From positions 214,840-278,839 of the forward strand of contig NW_003213971.1 of the NCBI RefSeq assembly GCF_000006405.1: 64,000 bases of DNA. Reading direction: 5' to 3'. Below, one piece after another: positions 45,301-55,481 of this stretch (positions are counted from its first letter, which is position 1; every line of letters begins with the position of its first letter). Under the pieces are notes generated by a model. It did no database searches, had not been told where the DNA came from, and saw only the letters and a list, made by a program, of their open reading frames with translations. Source of the DNA: Perkinsus marinus ATCC 50983. Taxonomy: Eukaryota; Perkinsozoa; Perkinsida; Perkinsidae. A program made the position numbers and the translations under genes.

Positions 45301-48300
45301 CCTCCAATGCTTTTTTATATTACAACCTTATGAGTTCACTGTAGTTATCGCGAGATCGCACAGCAGTTGGCCATCAACTTCACACGTATGGAACTGGATC
45401 CGAATCTGAGGTTACTGAGCGACGAATCGGGCCGTTCGACGATCAAATACATCTTGGAAAGCGTAGGAGTATCATCATCATAATCGCATACAGAATAGAC
45501 TTGCAGGTACGCGAACAGCTAAACTCGTGTACGGGAGTTGGCGAACTCTATTATGAGAGCGATGAAATACCAAAGTTGTTGGAGAATGCTGATGATGTTG
45601 TCCATGTGCCTGTTACGGATGTAAGATGGCTGTCGTCGGTTTTTACACTACACGTGTTGGAGAATTTGTTTTTTTCCCTTGTGAGTTTTTATAAAGCTTT
45701 GCTGTTTGCACAGTGAGAATGTACAAAAATGAACGACTCGAAATTTTTCAGCAAATTTTGTGTATTTCTTCCTACTACTACTGGGCTCACGTTTAGATTC
45801 ACTCAGTGACTTTTCGACATAGTCTAACTCGCCTTGCTAACGAGGCGTCCCTTTCTGCGACTGTTTGGAACGCAGTAGCGGCAACTGGCCAAACTCAACG
45901 GGGGTATTCGGCGTTGTATCGTCCTGATCATCATTATCATCAACAACAACAAGATTCGGATAGTCGATCGGGGAGTGCTAAGAATAGCAGCGAATCACCC
46001 TTTCGAGGTCTGCTGGTTTTCGTGGGAATTTTGAAGGAATTTTAGATTTTTTAGGTGAGTCTGCTGAGATGAGTTCGAGTGATGGTTCTAATGTATCGGT
46101 GGCCTGGAACAGTGGGAGCTCTACTGGTCCGTCGTTGAGCTCGGCAAGCTGGGTTTCCGATACTCACACGGAAGAAGATGATGATGAACGATGTAAGGGA
46201 AGTATTTTCATCAAGTTCCTGCGGGAAACTCATTTTGAAATTTCTACGTATGTCCAGGAAACAGTTTTCCATCACATTAGGAATATTATTTTTTCCATTG
46301 TTATCAAAGTCTGGAGAGCGCTATTTTTGAGAGCTGATTATGAGGTTTTGGTTTTCTCTCAGTCAGCCGACGAGATCTCCAGCACGTGGCAGCGTCCCCT
46401 ATCGAGCCGTTTCAGATGCCGTTTCCACAGCTACCGTTAGTGCCATTGGATACTGGAGAGAATGATGACATTCAGCGACTGTATCCTCCTCGTTGTTTAG
46501 GCGGAACTGATGAAATTGACTTGTTCGCGGCACAGGTGAAGAAAACAATATGCAAATCGCTTTTGTTTTTGTTGTATATGTTGTTGTTGTTGTATATGTT
46601 GTTGCTGTATATGTTGTTGTTGTATATGTTGTTGTATATGTTGTTGTTGTTGTATATGTTGTTGTTGTTGTACATGTTGTTGTTGTTGTCGTTTATGTTG
46701 TTTTTCAACTAGAAGAGTTCATTAGTGACCTCTGAGAAACATAATGATAATCACAGTAGAATGTTTCAAAACCAATTCATCATCCCCCGTTAAAGTTCCG
46801 GAGCGCGAAAGTTTCTGGAGTTTGCTGCCGACCGACCCAAACGCTGTTAAGGTGTGTAGATACTACATCTGTGTAACGGCCTGAGGACGGTATGGGAAAT
46901 CTCAGAAATGGCATGTTCGGCGAACTTATCGATGACCACGGAATGCCTAGAGAACCTAGTTGCGATAGGGGTAAGTACAGACCACTCCTCGCTGAATCTA
47001 TGTGGATGTATTTAGGCCGTTTTTATGCTGGATCCCATAGATGTACACTCTCACTACATGGTGAATGCTACTGAGTTGCATTCACATTTTGATGATGAAC
47101 TCATACGAGTAAGTTTTTCCCCGTTGTGGCTTGGGTCGCTGAAAGAGCTTAAATATGTGGTTCACAATGTGATAAAATAACTATTAAATAAAATGATGAA
47201 AAAAATGATAACTTCTAATATTGGGGTTTCACCCGTTTTACATGAAGTGGCGTAAAAGTCTGTGAAAAACGCGATATTCGCGGCCTGTAGTAGTCGTGAA
47301 ATATGTTTTTACTTGTGTTCTTCATATCACTAGGGTGGTGAAACTCCAATGAAAATCATATTCATAGATATTATCATTCTCTCTGTTGAACTCCTCACAT
47401 TTCATTTTCTATTACTTTGCTCAGGAAGACGTAGTGCGGTTCGTGTGTCCAGACCTAGCGGAGAATATCGTCACCATGGACGACGAGTATATGGTCAGTT
47501 CCCCATTGGGTTCTAGGACATCCTCATTAGGAGACTGGGCGATTAATCTAGACTTTGATGGTGAGCAACACCGTCTCGACGTTTTAAACGGATTTTTTTA
47601 CCCACATTTAGAGCGACGATGTGAACCGCCGAGCCGATGGGAGTCGGCTGCGGAGAATGTGTATCGTCTTTACTTGGAGATGGATCAGTCGTTGTCGCTG
47701 GGGGAGTGGCTGGAAAAAAAGTGGCAGCAGTTTAAAACTGCATCGGCGAGCCCCAGACACTTTGTTGTTTACGGCCTGGTTATGGGAGTATTACGCCCGA
47801 TGCGATTGTGAGTTGTGGAAACAACTATGGAGTTGAAAAAAACTCGAGAGTTCTCAAGGGTGAAATAATCGCCTTAACCGATCTCGATAGTGAAAAAATG
47901 ATGAAAAAAGGAAATAAAAACTCTCGTAAAAGTTTTTCGTTTGTATGTGAATAGGAAATATTCGAATTAGTTTTGAGAAATAACGCTCTCTAGGGTTCGA
48001 TAACAATGGGAAAAATGATGTTGCTAATGTGATTGAATAATGTGTTCCTGGCCATACGTGGAAAAATCCAAGTGAGTTCCCCCTGGGAATATTATAGGTT
48101 CCTGGATGATTTCCCGATTCGAATGCGAACATATCGTGAGTTCATAACATTCATAGAAAATGTTGTTGATTACACTGAAGTGGCGATGAGCGTTTAAGTT
48201 TAGGTTTCCAACTCTGAGCCCATCGGAGCTCCATGAAGCGCGATCTCAAGTAATTACGATAGACTTCCCAGTCGACCCACCACAGGTAAGTTTAACGCCA

Positions 48301-49301
48301 TACCACTCCTCGTTGAAATTCCATCTTGGAGGGGGTAGAGCGTCGTCACTGTGTATAGGCACACTTCTGGCAGCAGCATTCTGGTAAGCAGACTGGGCGG
48401 GTGGATGCTGCTCCTCCTCCCCCTCCTCCTCGAAATACATGGCCAATAAAACAAGCCTTTCTAACTAGGGAAGAGCAAGCACTTGCCAGACGGCAAGAGC
48501 TACTGGTGAGCAGCTGTCGATGATGTTGTTTCTATTCATTCGTTGTAATTATAGACGTAATATAACTAGTATATAAGAGGAGCATATATTCGAAATTTTA
48601 GCTTGAAAATCGCTCTGTAGAAAAAGTCACCTCTGCACACGTACTGTCGGTCTCTAGATGGCACGTACTGTAAATAATAATGATAATAAACGTATAGTAA
48701 TAACATATTTCAAATTTGTGATTCTAGATGGTCACCTTGTAATTCGTACTAGTAGGGAATTTGAGATTGTTTTATGATAAGTACCTCGAAGTTTTAGTTT
48801 TAGTGTTTCCAGCGGTCGGTGCTTTTTCAAATGCTGAAGGCAAGTCCTTGGCTACATTTTTAGCCTAGTTTTACGCTGATATAAAAGTCTCGAATGGCGA
48901 TTGCTATCCTTGGTGAATTTCGAATGACTTTATTCGCTTTGCATAGCACGAAACACGGGATGTATCCATGTATTAACACCTACCTGTTTGCTACTCGCCT
49001 TTAATCGTGCGTGAAAAATTCACATTCTCAAATTTCTTCTAAAATGCAGTGCACTTCATCTTCATCACCTCTTTCTGATGATGCAAGTGTGATCGTCGTG
49101 GGCAGTTTTACATCTACTGAGGAGTGTTCTCAGACTATGTGCAACGGCTCGCTCTCTGTTGATCATATTATAGAGCAATTCAATGAGAGACCCGAACGTA
49201 AGGGGCAAGCCTATAGGATGATGAACCGTGATGAAGCGTTTCGGTTACTTGAGGATGCTGCTAAGTCTGACGATATTCATTTGTATCTGATTTGGAAATG
49301 A
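42347..49301 (+). CDS. NPRL2: NPRL2, GATOR1 subunit (longin/NPR2 family)
   Basis: GATOR1 switches off Rag GTPases and so TORC1 when amino acids are scarce; NPRL2 carries its GAP activity. After an N-terminal extension (MAVTPRKDDNG to SAPELGQQPPPPS, partly in a gap), exons follow the human order. These are LKILCMLYLTFDLDLGYMIS, GLAMMGVPVYLEDSKYER/SSLVFCVAFIVPD, YREIAQQLAINFTRMELD, HSHYMVNATELHSHFDDELI, AENVYRLYLEMDQSLSLGEW and PRHFVVYGLVMGVLRPMRL. The last exon (to 49301) has MCNGSLSVDHIIEQF and DDIHLYLIWK. The Arg of KYER aligns with the human arginine finger region. A Ser/Asn/Asp-rich insert of about 200 residues (45800-46540), absent from animal NPRL2, splits the middle. Several introns contain A and B elements. 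Exon borders are provisional. Confidence 0.82.
42723..42822. other. assembly gap (100 N) in the NPRL2 N-terminal region
   Basis: The gap falls between the first NPRL2-like exon and the RGPQGTGSRNDEVNNN exon, so the length and frame of the N-terminal extension cannot be settled. Confidence 0.99.
43075..43335 (-). mobile_element. two adjacent family B elements in one NPRL2 intron
   Basis: First copy 43075-43213 (CGAGTTTCACCCTAGTG to GGGTGAAACACCATTG) has the CGATAACA-type interior. The second, about 43215-43335, has the standard interior and ends CGCGTTAAACACCATTG. The two share a junction, as if one inserted into the end of the other. Confidence 0.85.
43454..43627 (+). mobile_element. family A element in an NPRL2 intron
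   Basis: Starts CAGCGTTGGAATATGC, has GCACGTGTTGGGACAATATG, ends ATATATATTTTTTCAACAAC. The central part is somewhat diverged. Confidence 0.75.
43786..43894 (+). mobile_element. family B element with interior deletion
   Basis: AAGTTTCACAACTACCTG to GGTGGTGAAACTCCATTG. The GCGATATTCGCGG palindrome is missing. Confidence 0.88.
44210..44545 (-). mobile_element. two family A fragments, tandem, in NPRL2 introns
   Basis: Each starts near GTTGGAGTAGGAATATG or GTTGCAGGAATATATG, carries CCTCAGCTGAGCTC and ends with CATACCACTCTT plus a CAGATAGAG acceptor-like end. The two share this unusual right border, so one probably arose by local duplication of about 185 bp. Confidence 0.7.
44815..44945 (-). mobile_element. 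family A element, left half missing
   Basis: Runs from GCTCAGCTAATTATAGGAG to GACCATGTGCATATACCC and TCCACACA. Confidence 0.7.
45062..45191 (-). mobile_element. family B element in an NPRL2 intron
   Basis: TGGAGTTTCACCACGAG to GGGTAGTTGTGAAACTTCAA; the left 20 bp are shortened. Confidence 0.88.
46560..46697 (+). repeat. TTG/TATATG simple repeat in an NPRL2 intron
   Basis: Same motif and similar length as the repeat in the last LETM1 intron (14213-14385). It lies after exon end DEIDLFAAQ and donor GTGAAG. Confidence 0.9.
47222..47349 (+). mobile_element. family B element in an NPRL2 intron
   Basis: TTGGGGTTTCACCCGTTTTAC to GGTGGTGAAACTCCAA, with near-complete termini. Confidence 0.9.
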
Positions 49302-50387
49302 CGTTTCTTGCCAGCTACTGTTGTGTTTGTCCGTATTGTCGTATCCTTGCTATGTAATGCAACGGTAGGGGTCATATTAGAATAGCCTGAGACCAGCAGA
49401 TATAATACCCCTAAGAATGGTAACCGTGGGGTGATGGGGAATGTAACGATTACATATTTAGGCGGGCGATATATACCGAGAGAGAGGAGTTTACGAATCT
49501 TACAGTATCACATTGTAGCGGAGCGAGCATCCTGCTGTATTGATATTAGCTATGTGCACGCAAGCACGGAGCGCCTCTGAAAACCTGTTAACTCCTACAA
49601 TGAAGTGATCGCGTTCTTCAATGATTACAATTACCTTCTGAGACGCCCTGTATGGTCGTCGATGTGAATAAACTCATTCGATTAGTCTTTATGAGAAGGA
49701 TTGCTCTCTCTTTTTCTCTCTCGATCGAATAAGCTCGAATGGATTTCAGAGGCGCTTTTGACAGTGGAAGCCCGTGTGGGAGAATTCGCTTAGTGTTAAC
49801 TACGGGTGTTGGTTTCAATGGAGTTTCACAACCCGTTTAACGTGAAGTGGCGTAGCACTAAAAACGCGATATTCGCGGTGATATGCAGTAGTCGTGAAAT
49901 ATATTTTTCACCAGGGTGAAAGTTCAATGGTGTTTCACCCGTTTAACGTGAAGTGGAACGTATATGTTTTCGCGACCGACGACACAGTTGTTTTCCCCGA
50001 AGTGAATTGTGAAATATGGTTTTCCACTAGTGTTTTTAATATCCAAGCTCCAATGTGGAAACTCTGATGAATTTTTGGGAAGTTCTCGTTAGTTTCAGCA
50101 CAATTTTACTCGAATTCGTATGTTAACTACAGGAAACTCCTGAGCTCAGCTGAGGGAAGTAAACATGTATTCTTCCAACACTGATGTTGTGTCGTTGAGT
50201 TGTCAATGGGTTCATGCTGAAGTGGTTAAGTCGAATCACACCAAAATAGTGAAAAATGAGCATACCAAGTCGCAGTTAGCTTTTTAGAATGAATTGCGTT
50301 CATCATCATGTAATAGGAAACGTTGGTGAACTTAAAAATTTCCAATCCTTGAAAATAATTTGAGAAAGAATCAACTGGTCACTCGCC
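49302..50387. other. spacer with two family B copies and an A fragment
   Basis: Contains the NPRL2 3' region, B copies at 49818-49930 and 49930-50066, and the right half of an A element to 50183. No gene is recognised. Confidence 0.7.
49818..50066 (+). mobile_element. two adjoining family B elements
   Basis: The first (TGGAGTTTCACAACCCG to GGGTGAAAGTTCAATGG) has the standard interior. The second starts in its last bases (TGGTGTTTCACCCG) and has the sub-family interior with CGACCGACGACACAGTTG. This repeats the arrangement seen at 43075-43335 in the other orientation. Confidence 0.87.
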
Positions 50388-50534
50388 TTGTGGGACGTTG
50401 TTGAATTCAAGAGGGTATCCTTGCGTCGTTCGCAAGAGAATGAGTTTATCACGCGCGACGAAATTGTCGAATATTCGGAAGAGTTATTCTCGTCATCAGC
50501 AGCAGCAGCCTCCTCCTCCTTGTTGTTGTTGTTC

Positions 50535-51437
50535 ATGGCAATCTGCGTACCTTTGCATGGCAGGGCGTCAATCCTGACGTTAAATTTGATACCATGTTGC
50601 TTTGGAATGGTTATGGTCGTTTATGGCTTCTTCCTTCTCTCCAGCCACATGGCGCAACTCGTCGAGAGGTGGCGAATACTCGTCGTCCTTTTCTCGGGTG
50701 TTATGATAACTTTACTCGCCGTTCTGGCGTGTGTAGCCACTAAACGAGGAAGTAACTGGTGCCTCATATGGTCGTTCTTTACAGTGTGTATGGTTTTGTT
50801 GGTGCTCTACGTCGGTGGTGCGATTTCTGCGACTAGCGGTTACGTAGACTGGCGTAATATGCACTCTGAAATTGGGCATCAGAAACATTATTCTCCCGAA
50901 ACGTGGACACCAAGTCAACGCGGAAGCATTGTGAAAATGAGGGCAACATTTTTCGAGATGTGGAAACACTGTGAAGGTGGAAAGTGTCAAGATGATGGTA
51001 AATGCCTTGAAAATCCTGTGAAGTTAACTAAAGTGGTATGTGAAGAACAAGGCAGTCTAGGAGCGGCTTTCACACGTTGGCAGCAAGGAGCTGAGCACGA
51101 GTCAAAAAGTGCGACCCAACCTCATTTTTACGGATGCAAAAACTCAACTTTACTGACGGAATCGTCGGTTGGTGAAGGAGCGATCAACTCGTGGTGTGCG
51201 AGTTTCGATACACTTTTGTATAGAACGCAAAATTGGAACTTTTATAACATGTTGCTGATGTGGGCACTAACTGTTGTTATGCTTGCTGTCGTCGCTTTGA
51301 ATGCTATGTATCTTGTTTATCGTCGGAAAACGATTATGGAGGAGAACCAGGAAATCGTCTATATCAGCAGAGCAGCATCTGGCTCTAACTGGTGGCTGAG
51401 GAACTCACCAGATGCTGACACTGATGAAAAAGTGTAA
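50535..51437 (+). CDS. four-span membrane protein, tetraspanin-like (1)
   Basis: About 300 residues if started at MAICVPLHGRAS; an earlier in-frame ATG at 50388 would add 49 residues of poor quality. Four hydrophobic spans are clear: IPCCFGMVMVVYGFFLL, ILVVLFSGVMITLLAVLAC, WSFFTVCMVLLVLYVGGAIS, then after a loop of about 130 residues NMLLMWALTVVMLAVVALN. The large loop between spans 3 and 4 has at least six Cys. This is the tetraspanin layout, but the diagnostic CCG motif is absent, so the family assignment is by topology only. No intron is seen. It stands in tandem with a similar gene 1.1 kb downstream. Confidence 0.65.
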   Translation: MAICVPLHGRASILTLNLIPCCFGMVMVVYGFFLLSSHMAQLVERWRILVVLFSGVMITLLAVLACVATKRGSNWCLIWSFFTVCMVLLVLYVGGAISATSGYVDWRNMHSEIGHQKHYSPETWTPSQRGSIVKMRATFFEMWKHCEGGKCQDDGKCLENPVKLTKVVCEEQGSLGAAFTRWQQGAEHESKSATQPHFYGCKNSTLLTESSVGEGAINSWCASFDTLLYRTQNWNFYNMLLMWALTVVMLAVVALNAMYLVYRRKTIMEENQEIVYISRAASGSNWWLRNSPDADTDEKV

Positions 51438-51807
51438 ACAGTTGCCCGAGAGGCACTACTATTTTAGAACTATATGAACTAAGTCGCAGTCACCATCATC
51501 ATTTCCTACAGTAAACGCGTGTTGTTACTTCGTGTACATTTTTTTAACGACCAGTTGTCTATGACTGGAACTCTCCTGCACTTGTTACTACTATGAACCC
51601 CTCGTGAGCGTGATAACTGTCGTGATTGAAATCAATTATTCTATCGCCTCCTTGAGCTGATTGAGCGCTGCTTATAAAGTCTAATCGCCCTTATTAATCG
51701 CTGTGTATTGTATTAATAATATGAAGATAATAATCGGTGTTGTGGTAATTCGACAGCCGCTTTACTTCTCGCCACACGCGGACTGTTGGCATTCATTACG
51801 ATGGAAT

Positions 51808-51935
51808 ATTGGAGTTTCACAACTACCCGTTTTACGTGAAGTGGCGAAGTAATACTCTGTGAAAAACGCGATAAGCAGTAGTCGTGAAATATATTTTTCA
51901 CTAGTGTTTTTCATTTCACGGCGGCCCGTGAAACT
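51808..51935 (+). mobile_element. family B element between the two membrane-protein genes
   Basis: TTGGAGTTTCACAACTACCCG to GGCGGCCCGTGAAAC. It has the CGGCGGCCCG right-end variant also seen at 22068. Confidence 0.9.
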
Positions 51936-52080
51936 GTGTTGATGCAATGTGCAACTGTACCCTCGCTGCTCATCGAGGGGCGTATGTGTGGGTATACGTA
52001 CCCTTTTGTGTGTATGTCATGCAAGTAGATGAACTCTTGATAAGCTCCAGTGTTATCAATGGGAGTGTTTTCTGGCCAGG

Positions 52081-52081
<1 letters not shown>

Positions 52082-52141
<60 letters not shown>
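52082..52141 (+). repeat. (AGT)n microsatellite, about 20 units
   Basis: An uninterrupted GTAGTAGTAG run between the two membrane-protein genes. The poly-Tyr, poly-Leu and poly-Thr frames across it are artefacts. Confidence 0.97.
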
Positions 52142-52544
52142 AAATTTTCGCATTTCGAAATGAAGAGTTTTTCGATGATGAAGCATTGAGGCCAGTTTGA
52201 GGTCGCCACTCAGCGCAGTAAATTCCTGATAGTAGCAAGGCACTTCGAGTACTCTGAGGAACTAATGTCGAGACTCCAGTGTTGGCGGGAGAATAAAAAT
52301 CATATCAAAGGAGTTTCCTCTAACCTACACACTTGAATTTAGAAGACTCGTATGTGGATGTTCTTTTATGAGGAAGTGTTGGCGAAATTGCATTGATAAG
52401 TTATCATTTGTCGTGGGTGCTCCTGTTACTGCGACGAGAGTACAATTACAGTGTAAAACCATAGGTGCTTCGACTTTTATAAGCCTTCAACACATACTCC
52501 TAAGGCTTGAGATTTTACGTCTAGCAACATCTCTGAGGGTGTTC

Positions 52545-53699
52545 ATGATGCCTGTCGACTCACAGTTGTGTGTTATTATCACTATGAAGAAGTGCCGACG
52601 TGGCCTTAGCCTAGTACATATCCTCCTTAACACAATACCGGTGGTACTGGGTTGCATAATCATAGCTGAAGCACTACAGCAGTTATCGTATTCGATACAT
52701 ATGACGCCAATATGGGCATCGGCGGTGTTTCTCGTGTCTGGTTTGCTCCTTGTGGTATTGGGAGTCTTTGGCTACTGTATTCAGAGGCGCGGGTTCAATC
52801 CCTGGTTGGTGGCTTCTTTCCTGCTACTTTTTATCATCCTTATTGCATTATTTGCGATATCAGCGGCACTGTACACGTATTGGTTTACTCTGTACGATCG
52901 CCTTCAGAGTGAGCTGTTGTCCGAGCACGGCGTTCCTCTCAGTGATCGGGGCCTGTATTACACTATTTGGGCTGGCTATGTTGGTCTATGGTATAGGGGC
53001 GGTTGTAGGGGTGCCCTACTGTGTGAGAATACTACTCTTGAGGGTTGCAATGATCTTGTGGGTGGACGCCGTTTGACGGTCTCTGAAGAGCTCTTGATAT
53101 GGGAACAGGGCAACTTGACTGGAAGTGGCTTCACCAACAGTGTGAATGTCAGTATCAACACGGATAACAGCACTGAAAGTATCCCGAAGGATGATGATGA
53201 ATTTCATCGTATTAAGTTAAGTCAAGTTTATTGTATGGATGGTACGATAGATGATAAAATGCAATCATGGGCGGCTGAGTATAGACCGGTTGTGCACAAG
53301 GCCTTTGATCATTGTATAGAGTACATAGATCATATTTTGGAAGGAGAGGAAGTGTCAGAGAGTACCACTAATGCTTGGTGTCTGAGTCGATGCATGGTGG
53401 TAGAGTGGATGCTCAGTAGGGCTACGTGGAGCATGGCTTCTAGATGGGTCGTTACAGCGGTGCTGATATTAGGATTAGTCGGAAATGTGGTATTCCTTTT
53501 GCGTAGAAGAAATAAACGTCTGGCGAGGGCGATGCGGAATCTTGGTATAGATGAGCTTTCTGATGACGTTAATGTGTTCGGGGAGATATCACCTACGGTT
53601 ACACTCACGACTTGCGATTTTTCCCCTAGTGGGCATCGATACTCAGGAGCGGCAACTGTTCAATCACAGATTCAAACACGGCCTGTTATCAGCCTGTGA
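52545..53699 (+). CDS. four-span membrane protein, tetraspanin-like (2)
   Basis: About 384 residues from MMPVDSQLC; the open frame reaches back to 52368 but the earlier part is less protein-like. Spans: LNTIPVVLGCIIIAEALQQL, WASAVFLVSGLLLVVLGVFG, WLVASFLLLFIILIALFAIS and, after a long Cys-containing loop with NLTG, NVSI, NSTE and NTTL glycosylation sites, WVVTAVLILGLVGNVVFLL. A cytosolic tail of about 75 residues follows. Size and topology match the upstream gene, so the two are likely an old tandem duplicate. No CCG motif is visible. Confidence 0.65.
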   Translation: MMPVDSQLCVIITMKKCRRGLSLVHILLNTIPVVLGCIIIAEALQQLSYSIHMTPIWASAVFLVSGLLLVVLGVFGYCIQRRGFNPWLVASFLLLFIILIALFAISAALYTYWFTLYDRLQSELLSEHGVPLSDRGLYYTIWAGYVGLWYRGGCRGALLCENTTLEGCNDLVGGRRLTVSEELLIWEQGNLTGSGFTNSVNVSINTDNSTESIPKDDDEFHRIKLSQVYCMDGTIDDKMQSWAAEYRPVVHKAFDHCIEYIDHILEGEEVSESTTNAWCLSRCMVVEWMLSRATWSMASRWVVTAVLILGLVGNVVFLLRRRNKRLARAMRNLGIDELSDDVNVFGEISPTVTLTTCDFSPSGHRYSGAATVQSQIQTRPVISL

Positions 53700-55481
53700 T
53701 GTGTTTTGCCTCGCTCATTTTCAATTCTGACATGCAGAATTTCTTGAATCAAAATTGGCAGTATCCTGTCTGACGGTACTCATCCGTATGCTGTCGTGAA
53801 TGTCGATGCACCACCGAGGGTTCAGTTGAACCTTTCCAATATGGATTATTAGTAGTAGGTCTTAGCCAATAATTGATGAATAATGTTGGTGTGTTATCAC
53901 AGACATGGCGTTTTGTTAGACGATTGGTCCGTATTGAGTTCGAAGGTTGGGCAGTGGATTCACGAAACTATACCTCTCAGAAATCTATTCGGCGGATAAG
54001 GAAATCAATTTCATGATAAAGGAATGCAATTTCACGAACAAGGGAATCAATTTCGGCAAAGTCCGAGGAGCCAGCTTCGTTATTCTTTCGGCAAAAGATC
54101 ATTGAGAAACTCCAGAATCCTGGCGGAGACGATGCCTGAGGTTGCAAGGAGAAGCACATGATCGTACTTTAGAATATATGAACGTGTTACTCTCTGGGAT
54201 CGGGTTGCCAAGTGTCACCCTTGACATGCTAACTGGAACATTCATAAATGCATCACAGAAAGCGACTCGGCTGTATTTGTCTGGCTTGTCTTTGACGATG
54301 TTGTCAAGATCATCACACGCATGTGTCTCTATGTGACGGAAGTTCAAGAGAAGAGTCGCCGATAGGCTGCACTACTCCAACAATCCTCAGCGGAGTATGC
54401 GCTTCTGTGTTGCGACTGATGAAAGGGTATGGCTCGGTGAGCATAACTCTACACGAGAACGACATTTTCAGAGGCATCACCAAGAGCTAACTAACACGAC
54501 AGGGGGACATACGCCAACCTTGAAACCGACGCTCCAGAAGCGTCGCAGAAGGAGGCATTGGTTCAACCATACCAACACCAGAATCAACACCGACCACAAG
54601 AAGAGCTGAGCTCAGGTTCGTGCAATGTTCAGTGGTGTTGACGCTACTGAGTAGATTGAGGGCGAGAATAATCCACATCAGGAGGATTGCCGTGCTCAGA
54701 AGGGTGGGACTCGATGAAACAAATATGCTGCAGGCAATCAGTGGATGACGAGAATGATCGATATTATTTCTCCTGTATCAAAGATTCTACACTTCATTCA
54801 CTAAACACTGATAGACAGGGCTTGGTGCCCGAGGATCTATTCGTACTGGCTAGCGGGTACAACGAGTATAGCAGCTCTCGTTTTGTGCGGGCGCTGAGAG
54901 CTTTCACACTGTACAGGAGCATAGCGACCGCTTTCAGCAGTGCATTAATGAGTGCTCTCAGTTTTCAAGGCAATGCGTCTAACGTCTACCGCTCTGTCAA
55001 GTTACTGCGCGAATCCCCCCATTGTGACACAATGGTTGTTCGCACGAGTATTAATGGATTCCAAGCACAGGTACAACTCCCCTAACAAACTTAACTCTCC
55101 CCAAAGCGACACACCACGAGGCTACTGGCCAAGTTGACAGAGGATGGTATTCGCCTACGGTATTCGCCGGGAGCCCTCCGGTCGTTCCGAAACCACCCCG
55201 AACAGAGAGACGCAAACTAACGCAAACTCAGTTTGCGAACGCTCTACTTACTGCTCGCACAACTGCTTCCAAATGATCAACGACTGTTCGTGAATGACCA
55301 ATGATTTTTCGAGAATAATCAACGATTGTGCGTGAATAATCCCAGTCCATTAAAACTGCTACTCAAGTTTACCTCGTGCACAACGAGGGGTAATCATGAT
55401 ATCGACAGACAAAATTAGAGGGAGATCAGGGAATACAAGCAGACTTTTCATACATCACAAAAGGGATACACCCAAAACAAC
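53700..55481. other. spacer with weak ORFs
   Basis: A plus ORF of 132 codons (54687-55085, with EDLFVLASGYNEYSSSRFV) and opposed ORFs near 54100-54350 are the only coding candidates. None is recognised. No A or B elements are visible. Confidence 0.35.

Noticed and set aside
42254-49301. NPRL3 instead of NPRL2
   Set aside because: The first exon GFLGYSEWL looked NPRL3-like, but KYER-SSLVF, AENVYRLYLEMD, FVVYGLVMGVLR and the C-terminal DDIHLYLIWK follow NPRL2 in order.
51911-52243. Poly-Leu, poly-Tyr and poly-Thr minus ORFs
   Set aside because: They are read-throughs of the (AGT)n microsatellite in three frames.
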